A stretch of 26,302 nt of DNA from Pigoraptor chileana (taxonomy: Eukaryota > Opisthokonta > Filasterea): NCBI GenBank assembly GCA_943704495.1, contig CALSCR010001345.1:1-26302 (forward strand). The letters run 5' to 3'. A program made the translations under genes and the position numbers. This document shows positions 10,610 to 19,895 of this stretch, piece after piece (the stretch's first letter is position 1; each line of letters begins with the position of its first letter). A model generated the notes under the pieces. It was not told the DNA's origin, searched no databases, and saw only the letters and a list, made by a program, of their open reading frames with translations.

Positions 10610-10777
10610 TGCCTTCGTCCGGTCGCAGAAGCCCCTTTTGAGGGATTGAATGGTGCGCTTCCCATTCCCATAATTGGCATCCTCCCGGCAGCCGTCGCTT
10701 CGTTGGGACCTGTGCGGCCGCGGCTGTACACTGTGAACACTCCGGTGCTTACCTTGTATGGCAACGCACGCCGCCAG
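10610..10777 (+). other. Exon-like open segment of unknown identity
   Basis: The segment is 168 bp, open in one frame for 56 codons. A TTCTGCAG acceptor-like site precedes it and a CGCCAG|GTGAGG donor-like site follows it; it is phase 0 on both sides. The translation contains GALPIPIIGILPAAVASLGP and RLYTVNTPVLTLYGNARRQ, partly hydrophobic. I do not recognise the family, there is no clear first or last exon, and the opposite strand also has a donor-like AAG|GTAAGC at about 10755. It could be an internal exon of an unrecognised plus-strand gene or chance. Confidence 0.2.
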
Positions 10778-10787
10778 GTGAGGAGGG

Positions 10788-10852
10788 CAGGCGACTGTTT
10801 CAGTCGCCTGTTTTCAGTCGCTCGTCTTCTCTCTCCACGGTTCGCCCGTGGA
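10788..10852. other. Pair of adjacent perfect hairpins
   Basis: The first hairpin has a 10-bp perfect stem (CAGGCGACTG at 10788-10797, CAGTCGCCTG at 10801-10810) closed by TTT. The second has a 7-bp stem (TCCACGG at 10834-10840, CCGTGGA at 10846-10852) with a TTCGC loop. The first is followed by TTTTCAGTCG, which partly copies its right arm. They lie just past the donor-like site at 10778. The stem-loop is longer than the histone mRNA stem-loop and does not match it. Confidence 0.7.
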
Positions 10853-11300
10853 TCTCCATAGAGGCGATGGCCGCCCCCTCCGCGCCTCTGTGCGTGCGTG
10901 CGTGTGTGGAGGACTTTTTGCCGCGGTGGGCGTTGTTATGGATGCCTGTAAAGCAGTCCCTTGGGAATTGGCTCTTCGTCGGGCCGTGCACCTGCTTCTG
11001 CATGGCCCAGCTAGTCGGGCGAGTGTGCGGTGTTGGCGGCGGCGGTTGTGTGTCTGTGGATGTGCGTCGGGGGTCTCCTCCCTGGCCACTTTCCCCGATT
11101 TTTCCTTCCCTTTTACCCCACTCTCATTCTGCAAATCGACAAAGAAATACGCAATTTATTTTCAATGGAAGCGGTCGGCTGAGGGCTGTCTGACGGCAGA
11201 CCCCACTCGCAGCACATCCTATCAGCCGCACACACTCGCAGCGCCACATATACCCATTGCTTTACACAAATCCTGGACGGCATACTCATTACATCTCACA

Positions 11301-11466
11301 CACCGCACTCCACGCATACTCATATACATCACACACCGGACAACGCACACTCATACACCGCACTCCACGCATACTCATACACATCACACACCTCACATAC
11401 ACACACCCCACATACACACACACACACACACACCCACACACCCCACATACACTCACACACAAATTT
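11301..11466. repeat. CA-rich minisatellite with 55-bp period and CATACACA tail
   Basis: A unit starting CACCGCACTCCACGCATACT occurs at 11301 and again at 11356. It is followed by CACATACACAC-type simple repeats to about 11466. It is intergenic. Confidence 0.75.
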
Positions 11467-11970
11467 CATATCAACATTCCTCCGATTCTATGTCCTCCGC
11501 AACAGCCCCTCTGCGTATTCTTTTCGATACTAAACCGTGCACTACTTTCTACATCCGTCCTTCATATCTACGCTCTCTGATGCTCAAGCTGCATCTAGAT
11601 CCATGTGCCCTTGGACTGCGACTCCGGCTTGCGTGAGGTCGAGAACACCTGCCGTCCCCGCAATCGGCGCGCCCCTATTGTCACTGGGAAATTGTATCGA
11701 CCGTTGGATGTTTGTGTTGTGACGTTTTGTACTATTTTTGTACATTCTTGAATAATAATAACCCGCCGGTCGGAATGATACGGGGTTGACTTTCTCTGCA
11801 TTATGTGTATGTGCATGTGTCCAATTGGGGCATATTCTGACCTGTATCCCGCATGTCTGCGTGGGTTGCACAAACAAGCATAGAGAGAGAGCTGTGCAAA
11901 TCTGACCCAGTGGCACGGGTACACAACCGCGATTAATACCGATTAGTGCAAGCACTGTGCAGTGCGTCAT

Positions 11971-12095
11971 GCATGCAGATGCGCAGACAGGCGCACACAC
12001 ACACACACACACATGCATGCATGCAGATGCGCAGACAGGCGCATACACACACACACACATGTATGCATGCAGATGCACAGACAGGCACACACACA
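11971..12095. repeat. Compound minisatellite, three units of 46-48 bp
   Basis: The unit GCATGCAGATGCGCAGACAG starts at 11971, 12019 and 12065, each followed by a short (CA)n run. The third unit has C to A and G to A variants. It lies about 410 bp upstream of the lipase ATG. Confidence 0.85.
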
Positions 12096-12217
12096 CCGCA
12101 CGCGCAGCCACGCAGTTAGACTGACAATTAGCCACACCTTAAAGAATAACCAACGCTCTGACCTGTCGTGTGAGGGGTGAAGCCGCGGTTTTCGAGTGGA
12201 TTGCCCAGAAGGAATGA

Positions 12218-12234
12218 TGACGTCAGGTCACGTG
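12218..12234. promoter_or_regulatory. CRE-like palindrome next to an E-box upstream of the lipase gene
   Basis: TGACGTCA (12218-12225) is followed after three bases by CACGTG (12229-12234). Both are classic bZIP and bHLH binding words. They lie about 270 bp upstream of the ATG at 12504. CACGTG is common across this window, so only the CRE-like word and the pairing make this site notable. Confidence 0.4.
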
Positions 12235-12503
12235 CCCACAGGCATCGGTTCGACAATTGTGAAGGTTGGCACACTCACTTTCACTTGTTCGTGTGAGAAT
12301 GTCTCTGTGGTGGCATATGTATGTGTGTATGTGTTTGCACATATAATCATCCACTCTGTTGGCGTGTCCACCTCGGTGTGCGTTGGCTAAGCGACTTTGG
12401 CGCTGCTCATGCGGGAGTGCGCTCAGTGGGCGCGTGCGTGCGTGCAGTTGACAGAGCGGGTGCATTGGGTGCGAGTGCGAGTGCCTACTCAGACAAGACA
12501 AGA

Positions 12504-15165
12504 ATGATTTCCCTCCCGAGCATTGCGATAGGAGTCCTCGCGGCCGTTATTTTCATGCACGCTGCGAATGACACGGAGAGCTATGCGGTGAGTGGATGCA
12601 TCCAGTCTCCAGAGAATGCTCTTATCTTGCGTGGGCGGGCCCATCACATCTTCATGCCGTCATTCTGCTGGCATTTTCATACTTCAGAACTGAATTTTCC
12701 GCTCATTATTTGCTTCACTTTGTTGAAACGGCGCTGTCGTAATATTTATCTGCATTCCATCCACTTGGTCTTCCTGTGCTGTGCGCAGCACGCGCCACTG
12801 AGGCATCCACACACACACATACACACGCACACGCGCGCACACAAGGGACCTCTGCCCACTGACACTCATCCTAGCACTCCTGCATCTGCATATGCACACG
12901 TACACGCACGTACACTCACACACGCACACACACACACTAATGTATATGCATTCGTGCACACACACGCACAGGAACTAGATCCCTTTCCAAACCTTGCCGG
13001 CCGCATTGTCACGCACGACGGTGTGGCACTCCACTGCAAAACATGGGGCGTGAGTGACGGTGTTGTCCCGCGGGCTATTCTTCTCATCGCACACGGCGGA
13101 GGCGAGCACGTGGGCCGTTACGATGCACTTGCCCAGTCCCTCGCACAGTAAGCATCTGTGTTTACTTTCACAACCCCTGTTTCCGAATGTGCTGCATACT
13201 TGTGTTGGTGTTGTGTTGTTGCGGTGTGGCGTGGTGTGGTGTGTTGTGGCGTGGTGTGTATGCCATGCAGAGCTGTGAGCACCACTTCTTCGACCTCCTC
13301 ACAGATCACAACACCCTATGTGCGCTGGAAGAGCAAATCAGCCCCCCTTTCACTGATATCCCCGGTCATCTACTTTTGCATCGTCATCTACTTTTGCAAC
13401 TTCATTTTGTGTGTCACGTGCAGCGACGGGTACACTGTGTTTGGCTGCGACTTTCGGGGGCACGGCTATTCACAGGGACATCGCTTTCACGTGGACATTT
13501 TTGAAGAATACGTGGAGGACCTCAGGGCGGCTTATATGCACGCCACGACACTCGGGCGTCAGAAGGGTGAGTTGCCACTTTCGTTCTGCTGTTGTTTGTG
13601 TGTTGGATATGGGTAGCTGACTGTCTGTTGTGTACTGTTTGTGTGGGTTTGTGTTGAGCGTGTGGTTTGAATTGATGTGTGGGTGGGTGCGTTTGTGCCT
13701 GGTGTGTGTTGCGTGAGTGTCTGTGTGGCCGTGGGATCGTTTTTTTGAGCGTTGCGATTCAGAAGGTAGATTTCTTGAATATGCTGGTCTTTTGGCCGTC
13801 TTTAATGAGGTGGTGGTGGTGGACGTTTACTTCGCCACACACACTCTCTTTTGTTTCATATTCACTCGCGTCTTACACCTCACACATGGCACGCTTTCTC
13901 ATCCCCATTCAGTGTTCATTGTGGGCCATTCGATGGGCGCACTTGTAGCACTGAAGCTGTCCCTTTTGAATCAGGCGGTTTCGCGAGTGACGCACGCACA
14001 TAGGTCGGCGACACCGCAAGTGCACGGCCCTCTGGAGCTCCACCACCCCCTTCCTCACTACGGCGGCATTGTGCTTGCGGCTCCGTGCCTGTCGGTGCAG
14101 GGCATTGTGGACTCGCTGCTGGGATACGTCGCACGAGGCATTAGGGTATGTGTTTGTGCGTGCATGTGTGTGCGTGTGTGTGTGTATATATATGTGTGTG
14201 TGTGTGTTGTTTGTATATGTGTGTGTGTGTTTGATTTGGCCGAGTGTGGAGCTGTGTTTGAATGACGTTTTCTTTGCAATGACTAACCGCAGCAACTCGC
14301 TCTTGTTGCGCATCTGGTGAATCCTTAATCTCTGGCAGGCCGTGTCTCCGCGCCTACAACTTCGGCCGATTGATTATACACTCGCATCCTCCGATGCAAG
14401 CGTAAGTGTTAGGCCGGATTGCGCTGTCCGTATGCTGCAGCTGCGTGGTTTTTTTATTGTCTTCTATCGGTTGCCGATTCCTTGTTCACGGACACATATT
14501 AGGGTGTTAGTGGACTGGCATAGATTGACATGAGCTTGCACATGCGAACGTCGACTGCAGATTGTGAGGTCGCTTTCATCGGATCCGCTCGTATACCATC
14601 GTGGAATGCGCGTCGGTGTTGTCGCAGAGCTGCTCAGAGCCACCTCGGTGGGTTCGAATCCCTGCTGTTGTCCGTATTTCTTTGTCCGTATTTCTACCCT
14701 TTTTGCGAATGTGTTGTGGCAATGTGTGCATCATTCGGGCTCGCCGGCCCGTGTGTCACGTGTTGTGTTGGTGTCAATTACATGCCCCCCTACACTTTGT
14801 CAGTTACCGCCCCCCCTCACTTTTTCACTGAATCTGGCCATTGATATGATGTGATTATTTCGCAGGAAGTGAATGCAGAACTAGACAGGCTGAGCTCGCC
14901 TGTGCTGGTGCTGCACGGTCGCAGGGACGCGTTTTGCTCTGCAGAGGGCTCGCTGACCCTATTTAGCAAGTCTCAGACGCGCTCAAAGCAACTCAGGACG
15001 TACGAGCACTCCCTTAGTGCGGTGAGCGATGGGATGTATGCTTCGTCGGACGGAAGCTCGTCTCCGGCTCCAACAAAGCTGTTCGCCGGCCACGCACTGC
15101 TCACGGAAAGGCACTCCATGCGCCGCGTTATTGAGGACATCACGCTGTGGATATCGGGCTTGTAG
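12504..15165 (+). CDS. Monoacylglycerol lipase-like serine hydrolase (alpha/beta hydrolase, serine aminopeptidase S33 family)
   Basis: Seven exons: 12504-12587, 12972-13147, 13424-13566, 13913-14145, 14339-14401, 14561-14647 and 14866-15165, giving 361 residues. All introns are GT-AG with good donors (GTGAGT, GTAAGC, GTATGT, GTAAGT, GTGGGT). Exon 1 (MISLPSIAIGVLAAVIFMHA) is a signal peptide or membrane anchor. The oxyanion motif HGGGEHVGRY (69-78), then FGCDFRGHGYSQG, the nucleophile elbow VGHSMGA (Ser141), acid Asp283 (LHGRRDAF) and His338 (FAGHALLTE) complete the triad. RPIDYTLASSD and SDPLVYHRGMRV follow the MGLL order PIDSSVLSRN and SDPLICRAGLKV. MGLL releases glycerol and fatty acid from monoacylglycerols; related members act as lysophospholipases. 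The predicted secretory N-terminus is unlike soluble animal MGLL. An insert of about 18 Ser-rich residues (315-332) precedes the catalytic His. Confidence 0.92.
12799..12971 (+). repeat. CA-rich tract forming the 3' end of lipase intron 1
   Basis: Interrupted CACACA and CGCACA repeats run right up to the acceptor (CACACGCACAG at 12961-12971). A branch-point-like ACTAAT lies at about 12936-12941, some 30 bp before the AG. The usual pyrimidine tract is missing and is replaced by CA. Confidence 0.8.
13200..13262 (+). repeat. GT-rich tract in lipase intron 2
   Basis: TTGTGTTGGTGTTG then repeated GTGGCGTGGTGTG, starting about 50 bp after the donor at 13148. Introns 3 and 4 have similar GU-rich sequence near their donors. 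Confidence 0.7.
14147..14233 (+). repeat. (GT)n microsatellite starting at the donor of lipase intron 4
   Basis: The repeat begins within the donor GTATGT at 14146 and continues as TGTGTG with a TATATATA core at 14184-14192. Exon 4 ends at 14145. Confidence 0.85.
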
Positions 15166-16361
15166 CCCGTCACTCCAGAGCACATCCCCAGGTGCAATGT
15201 TTATGTGCCATTCTAAGATTAAAAGGAGTATTAATTGTGGAACCTTGCACGATCCCATGTAGAGGCTCTGCAAGGCGGCGAGAGGCCGGGTACTGGGTGA
15301 GGCATTACAGTTCAATTGATTAAGGTCAGTGGCTGCTGATCCCAACCCCATAGGCTACTGACACCAGTTTGCTCGGAATGCAGTTCAAATAGAAAAAGAA
15401 AATGGATGAATAGTGCCGAGTGGACGTGCACATATCCCAGTGAATTGATTTGCGCCAACGAGGACGGCACCGAGTGCGGCTGCTTGGGGCTGCCGTGGTT
15501 GGAAGACAATAGTTACAGGTGATTCTCCAGTGCCTAGGATGGACACTCACACAGCGCTAACATACACCTCAGCCCATTACTGCCAGCAGTAATGACACAT
15601 CGGGCAAGGACTCCCATACCCCTAAAATGTTCTCCGAATTTTAATTAGCCATATTATTTCTTTCTAACCGCAAAACAGAAGCAACAGAGACGGCCCGCCA
15701 TCGGTAAATTAATGTCACTGAGGCTTGTGTTTTCGCGTGGACTTGACGCGGTTCCATTCCTCAAGTATGCGACCCCACGGACCCACCTGCCCGGTGGATA
15801 GTTGTGTGCGTGTGTGTGTGTGTTGTGCGTGTGTGTGTGCGTGCGTGTGTGGAGGGATTCGACCCGGTTAACATTCAGGGGACCTTCAATTATGATAATT
15901 CAACATTGAGACGTAACGCCAACGGAATGACTTTGGCTGACTATCAGCGGCGTGGTCTAATCACTGGCATTCACAAGGGGAGTCGTGAAAACAGCGCCAT
16001 TGTAACATTGAACTGCCGTGCATCTCACATATCTGTCAACACACGCCATGCCAGACAGCACCAATGACGGCATTTCGACCAAATCGACAGCGTACATTAG
16101 AGTTAGTGTGTCGAAAATGCCGCACACAACGAATGGGACAAGCGGCTGACGTCAGCCACAGACACGACTGCATCTGCGGCGAGTAACTAACATTTGGCAA
16201 AACGAGAACCAAAGAAACTCACCCTAGGTCCTTGTTCTCCAATTCCAAAGAAATGAGACGCCCCAAACTGCGCATGCATTGATATTGCAAAGGAGACCGA
16301 CAAAACAGTACAGAGCGCGACGAATTATTGTTCGAATACATCCGACTCGCGGTTTGGATAA
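15166..16361. other. Convergent spacer between the lipase and AFG1 genes
   Basis: This 1.2-kb stretch holds the 3' ends of two converging genes. A (GT)n run lies at 15803-15851. A perfect 14-bp palindrome GGCTGACGTCAGCC lies at 16144-16157. A plus-strand frame at 15852-16065 (GFDPVNIQGTFNYDNSTL at its start) looks protein-like but has no recognised relatives. On the minus strand, 16273-16229 is flanked by CAG and GTGAGT and could be a further small AFG1 exon (FGASHFFGIGEQGPR). Nothing else is recognised. Confidence 0.45.
15803..15851. repeat. (GT)n microsatellite
   Basis: GTGTGTGCG-type repeat of about 49 bp in the convergent spacer. Confidence 0.85.
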
Positions 16362-19300
16362 CTAAGTCTGATAATTCGAGCGGAATAGTTTAGTCAAAAG
16401 TCCCGCAGGTGACAAGGACCACCCAGAGAAAGGGTCGCAAATGACGGAAATATTCCGGCGATGAATAACAAGTGACAAAAGTGTGCATACACTACACTGC
16501 GCACACACCTTTGGAGCGTCAGATTGGCGATCCAGGCTTTCAAGGCCACGACGCTGAAGGGCATGATCACGTGCACCGGCAGGAGGCGCCTGATCCGATT
16601 CCCTGGCAACGGCGTCCGATGCAAGCTCAAATGCATACTGATATAGATTAATGATGTGGGATTCAAGTCAGTGTCTTCGGCGCTGTGGCCATGGACGCCA
16701 CACCACAGTGATAGTTTTAAGAATGCCACTTTAAAAAAAAATAATATATAGGACATACTAAATCGGACGAAAGAGGCCTTTTGTTGCCAAGCAATCTCAA
16801 AATTGAACAGACATTTAGAATGAGCGGTGCCATTTCCACGCGGGCAACCACATCGACGCACCTGGTCCGAAGCATGGCGCCGCTGGGCATAGGCCGCTGT
16901 TTGCATTTCGTACATCCGGGAGACTGCCCGTCTGAAGGCGAATATTTCGTCCTCGCCCGTAAATAACTTGCGGACGTTGGCGTTTTCCCTGGGTATGTGC
17001 TGCCCCATGAGCTCGCCAAGCATTTCCCTCTCCATGATGTCGTCATTGTCATCAACAAGACCAATGTCGCCGGGTGCACTCTGCCTGACAGGCGAGCAGA
17101 GCATGTCGGGGGCTCGTTCTGCAACACACACCAAGCGACAACCGTGCTCATACAGCGCATCGACAAGCGTAATGAGTCGGCGGGCAGAGTCCCTGTCTGA
17201 CGCTTTGAACGCAGGAATTGCGCAGACAAAGAATGTCCGATACGCCCGCGCAAGCGCCAAGTAATCGGCGGGTCCATGCGGGCGGCCACAGAGCTCATCA
17301 AAGGAGAAGCGCACGGCCCGGGACTTGGCGGTCGCAAGAGGAACAGAGAGGTTGCGTCCGAACACCCGCAGTGTTTCTTCCAACGGCTCACTCTCTTCTC
17401 CTTCCGTCTCCACAGCCCACAGCAGATCGAACCGACGCAAGGCTGATGCATCGCAAGGCACGAGTACCACAGACCTACGATCACTGCGCAGTTCATCCAG
17501 CGAGCCGTGCGACACGACAGGTTGAACGGATGGGTTGCTGTCGGGAGTGCCCATTACAAGCGACCGGGATGCCGATGAAGGAGCCCTCGCATGTCCCTCA
17601 CTGTTCGCACTACCGTCACTGTTGCAACTAGAAGATTGCGGGGGACAATGCTCGCCTTCCATCGCCGCCTTGACGGCACTTTCATAAGCCACGCGGCGGT
17701 AGTCTACTCCGGATCCAAGCTGAACGGGGGTGCAGCGCGCGAGCAAAAGATCGGCAAAGGAACCAAACCGGTTGTTGCGCACGCCACCTGCATACAGCAG
17801 CTCGGGCCTTCGATTACTGGTGCACACAAGAACAACACCGTACTCGAGAAGATGAGAGAGGAGGCGAGTGACAACGGCGGCGGTTGCCACGTCCGGCAAC
17901 TGCATTTCATCAAAGCAGATGAGCACCGACTCTGACGCAATCTGCCGGGCAAGCGGAAGAAGAGGGTCGTTGTTGTACAAGTCTCTTTCTGCCAGGGGCG
18001 CGACCGACCGCCACCTGTGCATCCGTGCATGCACATCCATCATGAACGCGTGAAAATGCACGCGACGCTTTCGCTGTGCTCCGCCGTCGACGCTAGCACA
18101 GTGGAAAAACAGGTCCATTGCGAGGGATTTGCCACTGCCGACATCGCCGTGAAGGTACACCCCTTTTGGCGCCGCTGGAAGGGCTCCAGGTTTGCGCGCG
18201 CCGGTTTCCGCGGGAAGCGAGGCGCTGCTAAACACACGGGAGCGTCTGGCGGCCATGTCGGGGGCTGTCATAGTCGCCCCATCACCACCACTACCTGTCG
18301 TTGTCGGGGGTTCGCCGCCGGATGTGCCGCTGCTGCTGCTACTAAGGTTGTTGTTGTTGTTGTTGTTGGTGTTGTCGTTGTCGGAGTTCCAGTTTGGTCG
18401 GCCGTCGCTGACGACAGACACAATGGCAGCAAGAATATCATGTGATGACTCTCCATCTGGTGCCTTTGCAGTTGCGTGGGCTGGCGACGCATTCCGGGGC
18501 GCACCCGCACCCTCATTAGTGCCCACTGCAGCCGACACATGACCGCTGCTCACTGCAGCCGACACGTGACCGCTGCTTGGGGGCTCTTGAGACGGCGCGG
18601 GCTCATCCCCACGTGACTGATTCTCCCCACCCTTCTTTTTCCAGCGGCCCAACAGCCGAGTGACGGCATCTTCGCCACTGCCTGCGTCTTCTGCAGAAGA
18701 GGCCGCCCGTTGCTTGTGCTTGCGAGTGTATACTGACAAAAGCGGGTTTTCTGCATCAAGTACCTCGATGGGTGGCTGTTTGTAAGCGCGAAGCTCTTCG
18801 TGGAGCATCTGCGATGCGAAACAGCGGCGCCATCGCGTTACCAACACCGAAATGCAGATGCAATCAGAAAGATGCAAGATTCAACTGAATCAGACAAATA
18901 AAATAATGTGGGATTCAAGTGCGCTGTGCCCATGGACTTCACAAGCCAAACAAAAGAAGAGCCTTCCTTCACCTGCAGTCGGCTGAGAGCAACCGCCTGG
19001 CACTCGTCAAAGCTCAACTTGCCCGACTCCACCTGAGACATGTACAGGTGCAGGGGTCCCACAGTGCCGGCATGGGCGGGATCCGCGCCACTCACACACG
19101 ACCGCGACGACTGCGGGGGCGGCGGGGCGACACGCGCACCGTTTGACAGAGGGAGTGGGGACTCATTTTCAACGCCTCTGCCGGTCTCTGAAAGTGCTGC
19201 GCTTGGCTGCTCGCTCGTTGCATCCTTTTTACGGCGACTCCCACCACGCTGTTGCGAGCTTGAGCTTGTGTGTCGATGCCGCAGATGGGCACCCGCCGAC

Positions 19301-19434
19301 TCGACAGGTGTCAGTGCACGTGCTCCAGAAGTGACAGCGACCCCCACATTCGAATGGTGCTTATAGGGAAAAGTGCGCACAATACTTCGCGTCAATGTCG
19401 CGAAACCACGCGATTGAAGTGGCCACAACGACAT
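16362..19434 (-). CDS. AFG1L: AFG1/LACE1-family mitochondrial ATPase
   Basis: Model: exon 1 19434-18973, exon 2 18808-16862 and a tentative exon 3 16637-16362, about 894 residues. The start at 19434 gives a basic, acid-free leader (MSLWPLQSRGFATLTRSIVR) typical of mitochondrial import; an in-frame ATG at 19575 is less likely. Walker A is GDVGSGKS (375-382), followed by the family signature VHFHAFMMDVHARMH, Walker B ICFDEMQLPDV (454-455) and CTSNRRPELLYAGG..NRF. The conserved C-terminus GEDEIFAFRRAVSRMYEMQ closes exon 2. AFG1 proteins act in the mitochondrial matrix or inner membrane in protein quality control, including turnover of complex IV subunits. Low-complexity inserts (Asn run, Ser/Ala, two SSGHVSAAV copies) nearly double the usual length. 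Exon 3 lies past the conserved domain. Its end is open: the stop at 16364-16362 assumes no splice at the GTGTGT at 16508. Confidence 0.88.
16654..16702 (-). repeat. Dispersed intronic repeat, copy B (AFG1 intron 2)
   Basis: A 49-bp copy ending 16 bp upstream of the proposed acceptor at 16638. Minus strand: GTGGCGTCCATGGCCACAGC, then GACTTGAATCCCACAT. It is the closest relative of copy A. If intron 2 is not spliced, the repeat would be translated, which argues for splicing. Confidence 0.85.
18346..18372 (-). repeat. (GTT)n trinucleotide run coding for poly-Asn in AFG1
   Basis: TTG repeats on the plus strand read as AAC codons on the minus strand, giving a run of seven or more Asn followed by Ser. 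It lies in the variable linker before the ATPase domain. Confidence 0.85.
18524..18577 (-). repeat. 27-bp direct tandem duplication in AFG1 exon 2
   Basis: CACTGCAGCCGACAC begins at 18524 and again at 18551. The two 27-bp copies differ at one base (CATGACC versus CGTGACC). They encode SSGHVSAAV twice, in frame. The second copy has gained a CACGTG. Confidence 0.9.
18906..18943 (-). repeat. Dispersed intronic repeat, copy C (AFG1 intron 1), shortened
   Basis: A 38-bp copy that lacks an internal 11-bp block (around CAGTGTCTTCG) present in A and B. Minus strand: TGTGAAGTCCATGGGCACAG, then CACTTGAATCCCACAT. It starts 29 bp after the donor at 18972. Confidence 0.85.
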
Positions 19435-19895
19435 TGCACCCGGACGAGTACTATTTACACCAAAAAATCTGATGGAGATCACATCATCCAGGCCACAAAT
19501 CGCAAAAAAAAGGATTGAACTAATGGTCCATGCTAGCCCAAACGCTTTCTCAATCCATAGGAGGGGACGTGCCACGTCTGAATTCTGAAACGCAAACTGA
19601 GCATGACGCGAGCATTAATCTTAATCGGATGATTACTGTTTTTATGAGCAATGGGAAGTGGTTCATGTGTCATCGGTTTTTTTTGTGTGAATCTCCTCAC
19701 GTGACATGCATGACAAAATCCACGTGATCAGTTGTCAACCCAGTCTGCGCCTGACATGCATGCCGCACTGTGAGAACTATAATATCACAAGGGACCCAAT
19801 TGGAGACAAAACGTTTAAAGAACTGCATGCGAGCGCGTGCGAGTGCATGTTGTGTGTCGGTGCTATTTGCTGCTCTCGCTGCTCACACTCTGAGA
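19435..19895. promoter_or_regulatory. Divergent promoter region of AFG1 and the SLC37 gene
   Basis: This 461-bp interval is shared by two genes transcribed outward. A TATAATAT word lies at 19778-19785, about 110 bp before the ATG at 19896 (plus). Two CACGTG words lie close together at about 19697 and 19719, beside CATGCATG. A T-run (19678-19684) precedes them. The shared interval could coordinate the two genes, but nothing proves this. Confidence 0.4.

Larger units (their letters stand above)
9720..12503. other. Divergent spacer between TYW4-5 and the lipase gene, no recognised gene
   Basis: This 2.8-kb stretch separates two genes transcribed outward. It is mostly CA microsatellite (9978-10040, 10392-10460, 11301-11466, 11971-12095). 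A GC-rich island at about 10530-11100 holds an exon-like segment and a hairpin pair, described separately. A T-rich, AATAATAATAA-containing stretch at 11725-11762 looks like a plus-strand 3' end, but I cannot attach it to a coding region. A TATAAT word at 12342-12347 lies 160 bp upstream of the lipase ATG. Confidence 0.5.

Noticed and set aside
10788-10810. Histone mRNA 3' stem-loop
   Set aside because: The stem is 10 bp with a 3-base loop rather than 6 bp with 4 bases, the flanks do not match, and no histone gene is nearby.
14590-14670. tRNA-like B box GGTTCGAATCCC
   Set aside because: The TpsiC stem pairs at only three positions and no other tRNA arms fold. It is the first bases of lipase intron 6 (GTGGGTTCGAATCC) after a clear coding exon.
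16394-16861. Read-through of AFG1 exon 2 into a hydrophobic tail
   Set aside because: The family C-terminus ends just before 16862, a GTGCGT donor follows, and the tail would translate intronic repeat copy B.
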